Source of the DNA: Planctomycetota bacterium
GTDB taxonomy: Bacteria > Planctomycetota > Phycisphaerae > UBA1845 > UTPLA1
DNA: 64,000 nucleotides
Reading direction: 5' to 3'
Assembly: GCA_016712275.1 (NCBI GenBank)
Contig: JADJRI010000009.1
Coordinates: forward strand, 113,772 to 177,771
Shown: positions 47,512 to 55,196 of the stretch, piece after piece
Position numbering within the stretch: position 1 is the stretch's first letter
How the letters are laid out: every line of letters begins with the position of its first letter
Notes under the pieces: generated by a model
Told to the model about the DNA's origin: nothing
What the model saw: only the letters and a program-made list of their open reading frames with translations
Databases searched by the model: none
Program-made: the position numbers and the translations under genes

Positions 47512-48299
47512 TCCTGAAATCGCGCTCCGGCAAACGGTTATGTCCTACTTCATTTGAAATAAGTCTGGTATGGTCGATGGAGATTTCTCCGGCCGGCATC
47601 TCGGACGAATCCCAGGATAGGCGAGTGCCCACATCGGTTCGAGCGGCTCACCATCGGCCAGCTGATGATGGCAACCAGGGAACCTTTTCTCCCGGGGAGC
47701 GTAGAGTCGTCGGCGGGGTCGGGCTCGTCGGACGGGGGACCGCCCAAGGTTGCGCCGAGGGATCCGGGCCGGATGGTGTAATGTATTGTTGGGACTGAAG
47801 GGTGGTCTTGCTCTACATGGCACTCGATGGTGACGATTGTTCACCGGCGTGACGCCGGTGCCACAGCGCCGTGGCGGACGCTGCGATTTGGTATATCACA
47901 CGATGTTGGGAGTGCGTGTCGGGCTGGAATCGGGCGTTGGCCTTGCTGGGGAGCATGCCGACGCGAAAGGCCGTCGGCATGGCACACGAGGGTGACGATT
48001 GTTCACCGGCGTGACGCCGGTGCCACAGCGCCGTGGCGGACGCTGCGATTTGGTATGTCACACGATGTTGGGAGTGCGTGTCGGGCTGGAATCGGGCGTT
48101 GGCCTTGCTGGGGAGCATGCCGACGCGGAAGGCCATCGGCATGGCACACGAGGGTGACGATTGTTCACCGGCGGGACGCCGGTGCCACAGCGCCGTGGCG
48201 GACGCTGCTGGACGCCGATGCCCCAGCGCCATGACGGACGGTGTGCTTTGGCATGTCACCCGACAGGTACGACTGTTTGGCGCGGAGGATCGGCTGCGG
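47512..48299. other. intergenic region containing the tandem repeat
   Basis: 788 bases between the nuclease-helicase gene and the zinc-ribbon protein. The first 300 hold nothing recognisable. The rest is the 162-bp tandem repeat listed separately and a degenerate extra piece of it. Open frames on both strands through this area are translations of the repeat. Confidence 0.6.
47829..48208. repeat. 162-bp tandem repeat, about 2.3 copies
   Basis: Units are 47829-47990 and 47991-48152, nearly identical, and a third begins at 48153 and breaks off near 48208. Each unit carries two hairpins: CACCGGCG-TGA-CGCCGGTG and ATGCCGAC-gcgaaagg-CGTCGGCAT-like. After the third copy a roughly 40-base piece (GACGCCGGTGCCACAGCGCC then GACGCCGATGCCCCAGCGCC) is itself duplicated with changes. 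The period is a multiple of three, so both strands stay open, but there is no sign of a real protein. Confidence 0.9.
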
Positions 48300-48803
48300 A
48301 TGGACAGGCTGAAGCGACGGCGGACGGTGCTGTGGATTCTCGGGGTGGTGTTGTTGCTGCCGCTCGTGCCGTTGATGTTCATCGGATTGCAAATCGGTCA
48401 GCCGCGTCTTTTTCTCATCATTGCAGGCTGGCTGCTTCTGAATGGGCTGATCGGTTATGTCGGCGGCCGTCGGGGGAGGCTTGCGATTGCCGTGCTCGGT
48501 CCGATGGCGCTGGTCGCAGCGGGACTGATCTACACCAGCCTTACAAATCCCTATGGCGGGCTTCGCAGCGCGCCGCCGGGAACCTATCCAGAGTGGTGGG
48601 GCCTCGCGATCATCATACCCATGGCAACTGTCGCTTTCGGCATTTCATTCGTGATGGCGGCGATGGGCATTCGGATTGTGGAGGAGCGCGGCCGATGCAG
48701 GTCGTGTGATTACCTGTTGAAAGGCCTGGCGGAGCCGAGGTGCCCTGAATGTGGCACTGATTTTGATCCGACGGAGGTTGAAGCGGGCGGGGCCGAGGCG
48801 TGA
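48300..48803 (+). CDS. small membrane protein with C-terminal zinc ribbon
   Basis: This encodes 167 residues from MDRLKRRRTVLWIL. There are about four hydrophobic helices (LGVVLLLPLVPLMFIGL, LFLIIAGWLLLNGLIGYV, LAIAVLGPMALVAAGLIY, LAIIIPMATVAFGISFVMAAMG). The cytoplasmic end is a zinc ribbon, CRSCDYLLKGLAEPRCPECG, closely like the end of the 27.1 kb membrane protein. The start is chosen after the repeat because codons upstream only translate the repeat. Function unknown. Confidence 0.7.
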   Translation: MDRLKRRRTVLWILGVVLLLPLVPLMFIGLQIGQPRLFLIIAGWLLLNGLIGYVGGRRGRLAIAVLGPMALVAAGLIYTSLTNPYGGLRSAPPGTYPEWWGLAIIIPMATVAFGISFVMAAMGIRIVEERGRCRSCDYLLKGLAEPRCPECGTDFDPTEVEAGGAEA

Positions 48804-49534
48804 TTTCGGGGCGGCGTGTGGAGGGGTGGGCCTGAGGTGGCGATCAGGGTTGATTGAGGGGTTTGGATTCCGGGTGGTTGGGCGGCCGGGCTCGGCGCAA
48901 GAGTCAGGCGCCCGATCCACGCGTGGACCGGGCGCCCCGTTCACCCCAGCCCGAGATGATCATTTCTCTGGTGGGGCCGCGCCACGGACGATGCCGGGCC
49001 TCTCTCCTTGTTAGTCTGTCTGGGGCCGGTCGCGGTTTTCAGCCGGGGGTTTGCGCGGCGCCCATTCGTTCTTTCGCCCCTCCGGGGCTTAGGGTTCTTT
49101 GCTCCTTTACCCACGGCCTACGCCTGAGGTATCCATACATCTTGGCGCTCTGATTCGCGTCGTTACGCGATCATTGACGCGTCGCTTTGCGGCCGCCTTC
49201 CTCCGCCCCATCCGGGGCGGAAAAGCCTGCGGCGATTTCCCACGGGTTCCGCTTCGCTCCACCCGTGGCCACATTCCAATGTCCCTGCCGGGACTGATGA
49301 CGAGCGACATTGCGGGATGAGGGGCTTCTCGACGCCGATAAAGTTGAACTGCCGCTTCAATGGACTCGGACGAGTTCGCCTTCCATCCGCGACAGGAAGC
49401 GACGCGACTTGTGCAGCTACGTCAGACTTACTCCGCGGGTCAATGTCTTTCGACGCTGCCGCGGCTGTGGCACTTCTCCGGCATCGTCGGCCCGGGCGCG
49501 GCGACGTTTCCGCCGCCGCGCCGTGGGCCTTCGA
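48804..49534. other. intergenic, degenerate hairpin repeats
   Basis: 731 bases with no supported gene. It includes degenerate copies of the hairpin element found at 50.7 and 53.6 kb (49071-49130, 49196-49290 and 49445-49480). Confidence 0.5.
49071..49290. repeat. degenerate hairpin-element copies
   Basis: CTTTCGCCCC-TCC-GGGGCTT followed by ACCCACGGCCTACGCCTGAGG (49071-49130), and CGCCCCATCCGGGGCGG with CCCACGGGT...ACCCGTGG (49196-49290), are decayed versions of the triple-hairpin element of 50.7, 53.6 and 53.8 kb. Confidence 0.6.
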
Positions 49535-50674
49535 CTACACAGCACTGTTTGACGCCGCGTTCTGGCCGATCAGGCTGCGCACCTGATTTGACAGATCGCC
49601 CTGTCCGAAGACGAACGTCGCCTTCGCGCCTGACAGGATCTCCTGCAACAGTTCAAGCTCCCTGAGCCGTGCGAGGGTCGGGTTTTCGGCGAGCAGTTTG
49701 GCGGTGTTCGCCTGGCTGCGCGCCGCGGCCGTCTCCTCGCGCCGGCGGATCAGGTTCGCCTCGGCCTGCTTCTCCGCGGCGATGACCTGGTTCAGGATCG
49801 TCTTCATGTCGCCCGGCAGGATGATGTCGCGCAGACCCACCGACACGACGTTGACACCAAACTCCGACGCCCGCTTCGCGAGGGCCTCTCGGACTTCGCC
49901 GCCGATCGACTCCTTGTCGCGGAGCAGTTCGTCGAGCGGCCGCACGCCGACCGCCGCGCGCAGGGCGAGCTGCGCCTCGCGGTAGAGCGTCTGGCTATAG
50001 TTGTCGACATTCATGACAGCGGCCACGGGATCGATGACCCGGTAGGTGACGACGAGATTCACGCGGAGCGTGACCTTGTCGCGCGTCATGATTTCCTGTC
50101 CCGCGACGTCCGCCACGAGTTCGCGCCGGTCCACGGACTTCCAGGTCACCTTGCCGGCGCCCTTCCAGTAAACGTGGCTTCCCTCGCCGACGGTTTCGAT
50201 GAGCTTGCCGTCGCGGAAGATCATGGCGGTCTCGTGTGCCGCGACTTCGACACCGGTCAGGTGCAGGCTCGTGCCGGCCAGCGCACAGATGGCCTCGATG
50301 CGCGGGTGGTTGAGCTTGAACTCGCCGATGTCGTGCGTCTCGACCTTCAAGTCGGCCGGCGCACGCCAGAAGGCGTGACGGCCCGGGCCGAGCAGCGCGA
50401 AGAGCTTGTCGTTGCGCCAGACGATGGCGCGCTCCTGGTCGCCGAGTTCGATCAGCATGAGCTGGTCGCGGATCGAATCGTGCTGCACGATGAGATCAAG
50501 CAGCTGGTGTTCGAAGCGCACGCCCAGCGTATTGACAATCTGCACCTCGTCGCGCCGGGCGCTGATGAGGCGGCTCGGGAACCAGTAGGTTCCGGGCATC
50601 AAGAGGCGTGCGAAGTTGCCATGGCGGAAATGCAGGCCGCGCTCATGTTGACGGATACGGACAATCGGGTTCAT
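49535..50674 (-). CDS. slipin/SPFH (band 7) family membrane-associated protein
   Basis: The start at 50674 (MNPIVRIRQHERGLHFRHG) follows a strong ribosome site (GAAAGGAGGTGCG). This gives 379 residues. The SPFH domain covers about 160-330: GKVTWKSVDRRELVADVAGQE, KVTLRVNLVVTYRVIDPVAAV, then FGVNVVSVGLRDIILPGDMKTILNQVIAAEKQAEANLIRRREETAAARSQANTAKLL, the characteristic coiled coil. There is no N-terminal membrane helix, unlike stomatins. An extra N-terminal beta domain (1-130) is present, as in the bacterial slipins. These proteins form ring or cage assemblies at membranes. The role here is unknown. Confidence 0.88.
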   Translation of the reverse strand: MNPIVRIRQHERGLHFRHGNFARLLMPGTYWFPSRLISARRDEVQIVNTLGVRFEHQLLDLIVQHDSIRDQLMLIELGDQERAIVWRNDKLFALLGPGRHAFWRAPADLKVETHDIGEFKLNHPRIEAICALAGTSLHLTGVEVAAHETAMIFRDGKLIETVGEGSHVYWKGAGKVTWKSVDRRELVADVAGQEIMTRDKVTLRVNLVVTYRVIDPVAAVMNVDNYSQTLYREAQLALRAAVGVRPLDELLRDKESIGGEVREALAKRASEFGVNVVSVGLRDIILPGDMKTILNQVIAAEKQAEANLIRRREETAAARSQANTAKLLAENPTLARLRELELLQEILSGAKATFVFGQGDLSNQVRSLIGQNAASNSAV

Positions 50675-51284
50675 AACGCACCTCCTTTCAGGGTGCCGGT
50701 GGCTCGACACGAATTTCGCATCGTCGCCCGTGGAAACACTCTTTCGCCCCTGCCGGGGCTGACGACTCTAGTTTGCCATTACCCACGGCTTGCGCCCGTG
50801 GGCTAATCTCTTTCGCCGCTGCCGCGGCTTTTCGTATGCCGCTTGCGAGGCTTCTCGTATGCCGCGACTGTGGCATCTGTTCGGAGCTTCCGCTGCCGTC
50901 CGTCGGCCGTACTGACGGCCTTATGTTCATGCCGCGTGGTCGCGGCGGTTGGTTTCAAACTTCCCGCGGAATCGGATTCGAGGAACGATCGAGCCTTTGC
51001 GGCCGGCGGAATCCCGCGCTATGCCCGACGCCTGTCGCACGGATTTGACCGGCGTCTCCGCCTCCCCGCGGCGAGCACCGGTCGAATGCTGTTTGGCGGC
51101 GTCGGGCCGACACTTCGGGATTTCTGAGCCGGCTGTCAGAGTGCCGGCACGCCTCGCCTGTATGAGCGCGGTGCGTGGCGGCTGCTCGATTGTGCGTCAT
51201 CCTCCGATCCCACGGGCCGTGCGATTTCTCGCTCTCTTCGGTGACAGCGAAGTGGGGATTTTTTTGCCCTTCCCCTGAGGGCTC
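50675..51284. other. intergenic with hairpin element
   Basis: 610 bases. The first 160 carry a full copy of the triple-hairpin element and a decayed tail. The remainder up to the tRNA shows nothing that I can identify. Confidence 0.5.
50741..50830. repeat. triple-hairpin intergenic element, copy 1
   Basis: Three palindromes in fixed order: GCCCC-TGCC-GGGGC, then after about 25 bases CCCACGGC-TTGC-GCCCGTGGG, then GCCGC-TGC-CGCGGC. The joining string CTAATCTCTTTCGCC is the same as in the copies at 53.6 and 53.8 kb. Downstream, shorter echoes (TCGTATGCCGC) continue to about 50870. Confidence 0.8.
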
Positions 51285-51358
51285 TGGTTGTCTGGACGGG
51301 ATTTGAACCCGTATCCCACAGCTTAAGAGGCTGTTGCTCTCCATTGAGCTACCGGACG
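51285..51358 (-). tRNA. tRNA-Lys(CTT), with acceptor-stem mismatches
   Basis: The RNA strand reads CGTCCGG / TA / GCTC-aatgga-GAGC / A / ACAGC-CTCTTAA-GCTGT / GGGAT / ACGGG-TTCAAAT-CCCGT / CCAGACA / A / CCA. The D, anticodon and T arms pair perfectly, CCA is encoded and the loop has T33 and anticodon CTT, for Lys AAG codons. The acceptor stem has two mismatches (1-72 C-A and 5-68 C-A) and the D-loop is only six bases. It could be a functional gene affected by sequence errors or a decaying copy. Confidence 0.75.
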
Positions 51359-51616
51359 GGCGAACTGCTACTTTCGACGCCGTTGCCAGAACACGCATCG
51401 GAGAATCGCACACGGACTCATGCGCGCTGGCGGCTGGAGCGTTTCGCCATTCTGTCAGTTCCGGGCGCGGAATCTCCGCATGCACTTGGTCGCCGCCAGC
51501 TTTGATGAGCGAGCGAGGATCAGGCGCGGAGTGTCCGTGCGGCGCGAAGGGGTTAACCACCCCGCGATCGGAACAGGTATTCAGTTTTGCGGAAGACGGC
51601 CCGAGTCACCGAGGGG

Positions 51617-51793
51617 AAACAAAAAAGCCCCGGAGACTCGCATCTCCGGGGCTTTTGAAGCGCACAATCATGGCACTCAATATCCCGGAGAATGGCCGAT
51701 CAGGCCGCTGAAGTCTTTAGATTCTGCTAATATCTGATTCACTTCATTCTCCGAGAAAAACAGGCTTTTCAGAGACAATTCCCCACACAGGGT
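51617..51793 (-). ncRNA. candidate structured small RNA
   Basis: A sigma70-like promoter lies just upstream on the minus strand and a strong terminator at the end, giving a transcript of about 175 nt. Inside it CGGAGAATG pairs with CATTCTCCG over 9 bp around a roughly 50-nt region, and smaller stems (GCC-tgatc-GGC) fit inside. The segment is more AT-rich than its surroundings. A 45-codon frame starts at 51814, but its start lies before the transcript begins, so an RNA is more likely. The family is not identified. Size and a long outer helix recall 6S RNA, without proof. Confidence 0.45.
51623..51656 (-). terminator. rho-independent terminator of the candidate small RNA
   Basis: AAAAGCCCCGGAGA pairs perfectly over 14 bp with TCTCCGGGGCTTTT around CTCGCA. 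On the minus strand six T follow (51626-51621). It could also work on the plus strand. Confidence 0.85.
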
Positions 51794-51799
51794 TCGAGA

Positions 51800-51827
51800 A
51801 ATATACAGTCGCATTTTCGAAAGTCAA
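51800..51827 (-). promoter_or_regulatory. sigma70-like promoter
   Basis: TTGACT (51827-51822), a 16-bp spacer and TATATT (51805-51800). This near-consensus pair would start transcription near 51793 and leads into the terminator at 51656-51623 with no protein gene between them. Confidence 0.6.
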
Positions 51828-52087
51828 TTGAAAAGTTGAGAATGTTCGGCGAAACAAAGCGAAGAGTGTCAATGCGTCGTCTGCCGTGTCGGCGAGCGAT
51901 GGGCGACTGTCGAATTACGCGGCGAATGGTTGCTCAGGCGGACACAGTCGCGTGAAGGGCAGCCTCAATTCTTTATCGAGCGTTTTCCTGGGCTGCGAGC
52001 GGTCGATGGCTTTCGAGGGCGTTCGCTTTTCGGTAACCTGTTACGAAGGATCATCACTGAAGTCTGCAACTGATTGAGGGGTTTGAC

Positions 52088-52876
52088 ATGCCTGAGTTCG
52101 TTCAAATCACGGTCGCCGATCGGATCGCGTCGGTCACCATCAACCGGCCGGAGCTGCACAATGCGTTCAACGAGGTTGTGATCTCGGAGTTGACCGAAGC
52201 GATGGAGGCGGCCGGCGGCGATCCGGAGGTTCGCGTCGTCGTGCTGCGGACGGAGGGGAAGAGCTTCTGCGCCGGGGCGGACGTGAACTGGATGAAGCGG
52301 ATGGTGGATTACTCATTTGAGGAGAACGTTTCGGACGCGATCGACATGGCGAACATGCTCCGCGCGATTCGGGAGTGTTCGAAGCCGGTGATCGGACGGA
52401 TTCACGGGGCGGCGATCGGCGGCGGCGTTGGGCTGGCGGCGGCGTGTGACATGGCGGTGGCAGTAAAGTCGGCGATCTTCTGCCTGAGCGAGGTGAAGCT
52501 CGGGATCCTGCCGGCGGTGATTTCGCCTTACGTGATGGAGAAGATGGGGCCGGGGCCAATGCGGCGTTACGCGCTGACGGCGGAGAAGTTCGACGCGAAT
52601 GAGGCGCATCGGCTGGGGCTGGTGTCGCATGTGGTGGATGACGACGCGGGGCTCGATGCGTGGATTACCGAAACGGCGAAGACGCTGATGGCGAATGGTC
52701 CGGAGGCGCTGGCGGCCTGCAAGGAAGTTCTCGCGGACGTTCAGGAGCGGAAGCGGTGGGGTGCGAAGCAGCGATTGACGGTGAAGCGCATCTCGCGGCG
52801 GCGCGTGTCGGAAGAAGGGCAGGACGGATTGAAGGCGTTTCTGGAGAAGCGGAAGGCGAAGTGGGTGAGGGAGTAG
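52088..52876 (+). CDS. liuC: enoyl-CoA hydratase family protein, probable methylglutaconyl-CoA hydratase
   Basis: This encodes 262 residues with the crotonase fold. The oxyanion-hole parts are SFCAGADVNWMKRMV and IHGAAIGGGVGLAAACDMAVA. The catalytic Glu fits the SEVKLGILPAVISPYVMEKMG segment. The end AEKFDANEAHRLGLVSHVV is typical of the methylglutaconyl-CoA hydratase group. It would hydrate 3-methylglutaconyl-CoA to HMG-CoA, the step between mccB and mvaB in leucine breakdown. An isomerase or another short-chain hydratase cannot be excluded. It is alone in its operon as far as can be seen. Confidence 0.85.
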   Translation: MPEFVQITVADRIASVTINRPELHNAFNEVVISELTEAMEAAGGDPEVRVVVLRTEGKSFCAGADVNWMKRMVDYSFEENVSDAIDMANMLRAIRECSKPVIGRIHGAAIGGGVGLAAACDMAVAVKSAIFCLSEVKLGILPAVISPYVMEKMGPGPMRRYALTAEKFDANEAHRLGLVSHVVDDDAGLDAWITETAKTLMANGPEALAACKEVLADVQERKRWGAKQRLTVKRISRRRVSEEGQDGLKAFLEKRKAKWVRE

Positions 52877-52943
52877 CGTGATGGCTCACACGTCACTTGT
52901 ACTTCAATGACCTCATGACTGGCTTGGCTCCGGATTCCATTTA

Positions 52944-53462
52944 ATGGATATCGAAATGAGCAGTGATGAACTGAGATCAAAGCTTGACGCCGCGCGTCGG
53001 GAGCGGTGGCTGGGAGAGTGGAAACTGCGGCAGTGGCCGACGGTGGCGGGTGAATTCGCAGGAAATCTCTCTCACGCGAATCTGCTGACGGCTCGGCAGA
53101 TTGAAGCGATTGCTGATCGAATTCAGCCCACTCTCCTGCAATTCTACAACTTCACTCCAACTCGATTCTATTCCACGGATCGCACGGCGATTGTGGCCGC
53201 GCTGGAGGCCATTCGCGACGGAGAACGTGAGCTCGAATGCACGCTTCTTCTTCGGGATGGCCAGGGAATAGCGGGCATCCGGGCGCAGACGAGCGAATTG
53301 ATCCCGATGTGCGAAAAGTTGTGCGTGGTGGATCTACAGGATGTCGTCGTCATCTGGGAAGAGGGGCGACGGGGGATTCTGCTGGAGCGACAGTCTCATG
53401 ACGAAGAGGGACGGGCTTTGCCGACTTGCTACCTTCGCACTTGGGGCTGCAAATGGACCTAA
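52944..53462 (+). CDS. hypothetical protein
   Basis: This encodes 172 residues. The N-terminal third is helical and charged (DELRSKLDAARRERWLGEWKLRQWP). The rest alternates strands and helices (LQFYNFTPTRFYSTDRTAIVAALEAIRDGE, ELECTLLLRDGQGIAGIRAQ, CVVDLQDVVVIWEEGRRGILLERQ). No signal peptide or membrane helix. I do not recognise a family. A second ATG at 52956 (MSSDELRSK) could be the start. It follows the hydratase gene by 67 bp on the same strand and may share its transcript. Confidence 0.55.
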   Translation: MDIEMSSDELRSKLDAARRERWLGEWKLRQWPTVAGEFAGNLSHANLLTARQIEAIADRIQPTLLQFYNFTPTRFYSTDRTAIVAALEAIRDGERELECTLLLRDGQGIAGIRAQTSELIPMCEKLCVVDLQDVVVIWEEGRRGILLERQSHDEEGRALPTCYLRTWGCKWT

Positions 53463-53613
53463 CCAGCGATCGCCGGAACAATTCCGAAGGCCCATCACGC
53501 GGCTGATGCTGCGCGGAGAACGCGAGGTGAACAGAATTGGCGGTGAACGAGGTCAATGCATGCTACAGTCACCTGACGTCGGTATCCCAGGTGACTAACC
53601 CGCGACAACTTTC

Positions 53614-53710
53614 CTCTTTCGCCCCTGCCGGGGCTGAGGATGTCATGCGTTGGGCACCCACGGCTGACGCCGTGGGCTAATCTCTTTCGCCGCTGCCGCG
53701 GCTGGGGAGG
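53614..53710. repeat. triple-hairpin intergenic element, copy 2
   Basis: GCCCC-TGCC-GGGGC, then CCCACGGC-TGAC-GCCGTGGG, then GCCGC-TGC-CGCGGC, joined by CTGAGGATGTCA and CTAATCTCTTTCGCC. Nearly identical to the copy at 53837. Confidence 0.85.
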
Positions 53711-53836
53711 ACGATTATTGCTGCGGTAGCTGGGGAAGGTGATTGTTGCTGCCTCGGTTAGAGAGGGCCATCGCCGCTGTCGCGGGTGGGGCGCTTCCGA
53801 ATTGATAAGAATGTCGCGTCGATCTCGGCAAAGAGC

Positions 53837-53994
53837 TTCTTTCGCCCCTGCCGGGGCTGAGGATGTCACACTAATGGCACCCACGGCTGACGCCGTGGGC
53901 TAATCTCTTTCGCCGCTGCCGCGGCTGGGGTGCAACATCGTGGCACTCGCGGTTTGCGCGTGGATAGTTGTCTTTCGTCGCTGCCGCGGCGGGG
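53837..53994. repeat. triple-hairpin intergenic element, copy 3 and fragment
   Basis: A full copy (53837-53930) of the same three palindromes and joints as copy 2, followed by a fragment of the last palindrome (CTTTCGTCGCTGCCGCGGCG at 53971-53990). Between copies 2 and 3 decayed pieces (CATCGCCGCTGTCGCGGGTG) are also visible. Confidence 0.85.
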
Positions 53995-54102
53995 ATCGGT
54001 GCGGTCATAGCGACGATGACTTGTATTCATTCCTCGCGGTTCCGCGCGGGCGCCGACTCTGGGTTTGTGATGTGTACTTGTCGTTAAGTCGGTCGATCGC
54101 GA

Positions 54103-55068
54103 TCAGTTGGATGATGTGTCTGTGTTCGATTTCTGATCGGCCTTGGACTTTTTCACATAGATCCCATCGAAATAGGGCTTCCACGTCTTTCCGTTGTCGT
54201 CGGAGTGTTCGATGAAGTGGCGGACTTTGCCGTCTTTCTGGGGGGTTAGGGTGCCGCGGGCGAGGGCGGGTTTGCCGCGCTGCGGGGTATGGGTGCCGGT
54301 GAAGTGCATGGCGCCGTCTTTGATTTCGCCGTCGTAGCGGACGACGGAGCCGCTGCCGTCGACCCAGACTTGCTTCCACTTGCGGTCGTCCGGGTCGATG
54401 AAGTTGCTGCTCTGGCCTGTGTTACCCTGCATGTTGGACCAGTGTTCGAGGATGAGGCAGCCGTTCTCGACCTTTTCGATGCGGTTTGTTCCGAGCTGGT
54501 TGCCCTGGGGGTCGAAGACGTCCCAGTCGCCGACCCAGAAATCGAATTCGGTGACGAGGCTGGCGATGGGGTTGGCGCGGCGCTTGAGCGGTTCGAATCG
54601 ATCATCGGAGCGAAGGGACTTGAGATCGGCGTCGCTTTCGAGCTGGCTGGCGTCGCTGAATCCGGCTTCGACGGCCTCGCCGAGTGCCTTGAAGGCGGCA
54701 TCCTTGTCGCCTTTCAGCGCGAGGGCGCATCCGAGGTTGTAGAGGCCGACGGGGCGGAAGCGGGGGAATTCCGCGGTCTTTTTGTGGACTGGAATCGCCT
54801 TATCGTATTCGCCGAGATTGTGGTAGGCGAAGCCGAGCCGGTACCAGGCCATGCCGTTCTTCGGTTCCGACTTCGTGATCAATTCGTAACCCTCGGCGGC
54901 CCCCTTCCAGTCCTGTTTGCGGAAAGCCTCGTCGGCGGCCTTGGCGCTTTGCCCGGCCGATTTAGAGTCGCCGGGCTCAAGGGCCTGGGCCGGCCTTGAG
55001 ATGCCGGGGGCGACGACTGTAAATGCGATGAGGGTTCGAAGGACTCCGGTCCTGATGGAAGAAAACAT
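54103..55068 (-). CDS. exported TPR protein with DUF1579-like C-terminal domain
   Basis: This encodes 321 residues. The signal peptide is MFSSIRTGVLRTLIAFTVVAPGISRPAQA. TPR units follow at about 45-150 (ADEAFRKQDWKGAAEGYEL, MAWYRLGFAYHNLGEYDKAI, VGLYNLGCALALKGDKDAAFKAL). The C-terminal half (EFDFWVGDWDVFDPQGNQLG, NGCLILEHWSNMQGN) is a beta-barrel of the kind found in DUF1579 proteins. It probably acts in the periplasm. No enzyme role is known. It is on the opposite strand to both neighbours, next to the hairpin cluster. Confidence 0.75.
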   Translation of the reverse strand: MFSSIRTGVLRTLIAFTVVAPGISRPAQALEPGDSKSAGQSAKAADEAFRKQDWKGAAEGYELITKSEPKNGMAWYRLGFAYHNLGEYDKAIPVHKKTAEFPRFRPVGLYNLGCALALKGDKDAAFKALGEAVEAGFSDASQLESDADLKSLRSDDRFEPLKRRANPIASLVTEFDFWVGDWDVFDPQGNQLGTNRIEKVENGCLILEHWSNMQGNTGQSSNFIDPDDRKWKQVWVDGSGSVVRYDGEIKDGAMHFTGTHTPQRGKPALARGTLTPQKDGKVRHFIEHSDDNGKTWKPYFDGIYVKKSKADQKSNTDTSSN

Positions 55069-55196
55069 GAGATGTCTCCTGCGTGATTGGGAATTCGCGG
55101 ATAACAGTTGTTTTCAGGTTGGCGTCAGCCGGGGTTCAGAGGGCGACGTCATGATTAACGAAGGAGATGGACACTTGTCACGCAGGGACGACGTTC

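Larger units (their letters stand above)
51359..52087. other. intergenic before the enoyl-CoA hydratase gene
   Basis: 729 bases with no supported protein gene. It contains the candidate small RNA and its terminator on the minus strand. The plus-strand open frames 51334-51711 and 51420-51737 have no ribosome site or domain. Confidence 0.5.
53463..54102. other. intergenic, hairpin-element cluster
   Basis: 640 bases, mostly taken up by two full copies and several fragments of the triple-hairpin element. Nothing else was seen. Confidence 0.6.

Noticed and set aside
47829..48208. Possible CRISPR array
   Set aside because: Units are 162 bp and contiguous, with no variable spacers and no cas genes in the window.
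47813..48382. A 189-codon minus-strand frame with repeated peptide units
   Set aside because: It only translates the 162-bp tandem repeat, whose period is a multiple of three. There is no ribosome site or plausible fold.
51677..51814. A 45-codon small protein on the minus strand
   Set aside because: Its ATG lies between the -35 and -10 boxes of the promoter that would drive it, so the transcript would lack the start. An RNA is more likely.
54289..54999. A 236-codon plus-strand frame
   Set aside because: It lies antisense to the TPR/DUF1579-like gene, which has a signal peptide and clear TPR motifs.
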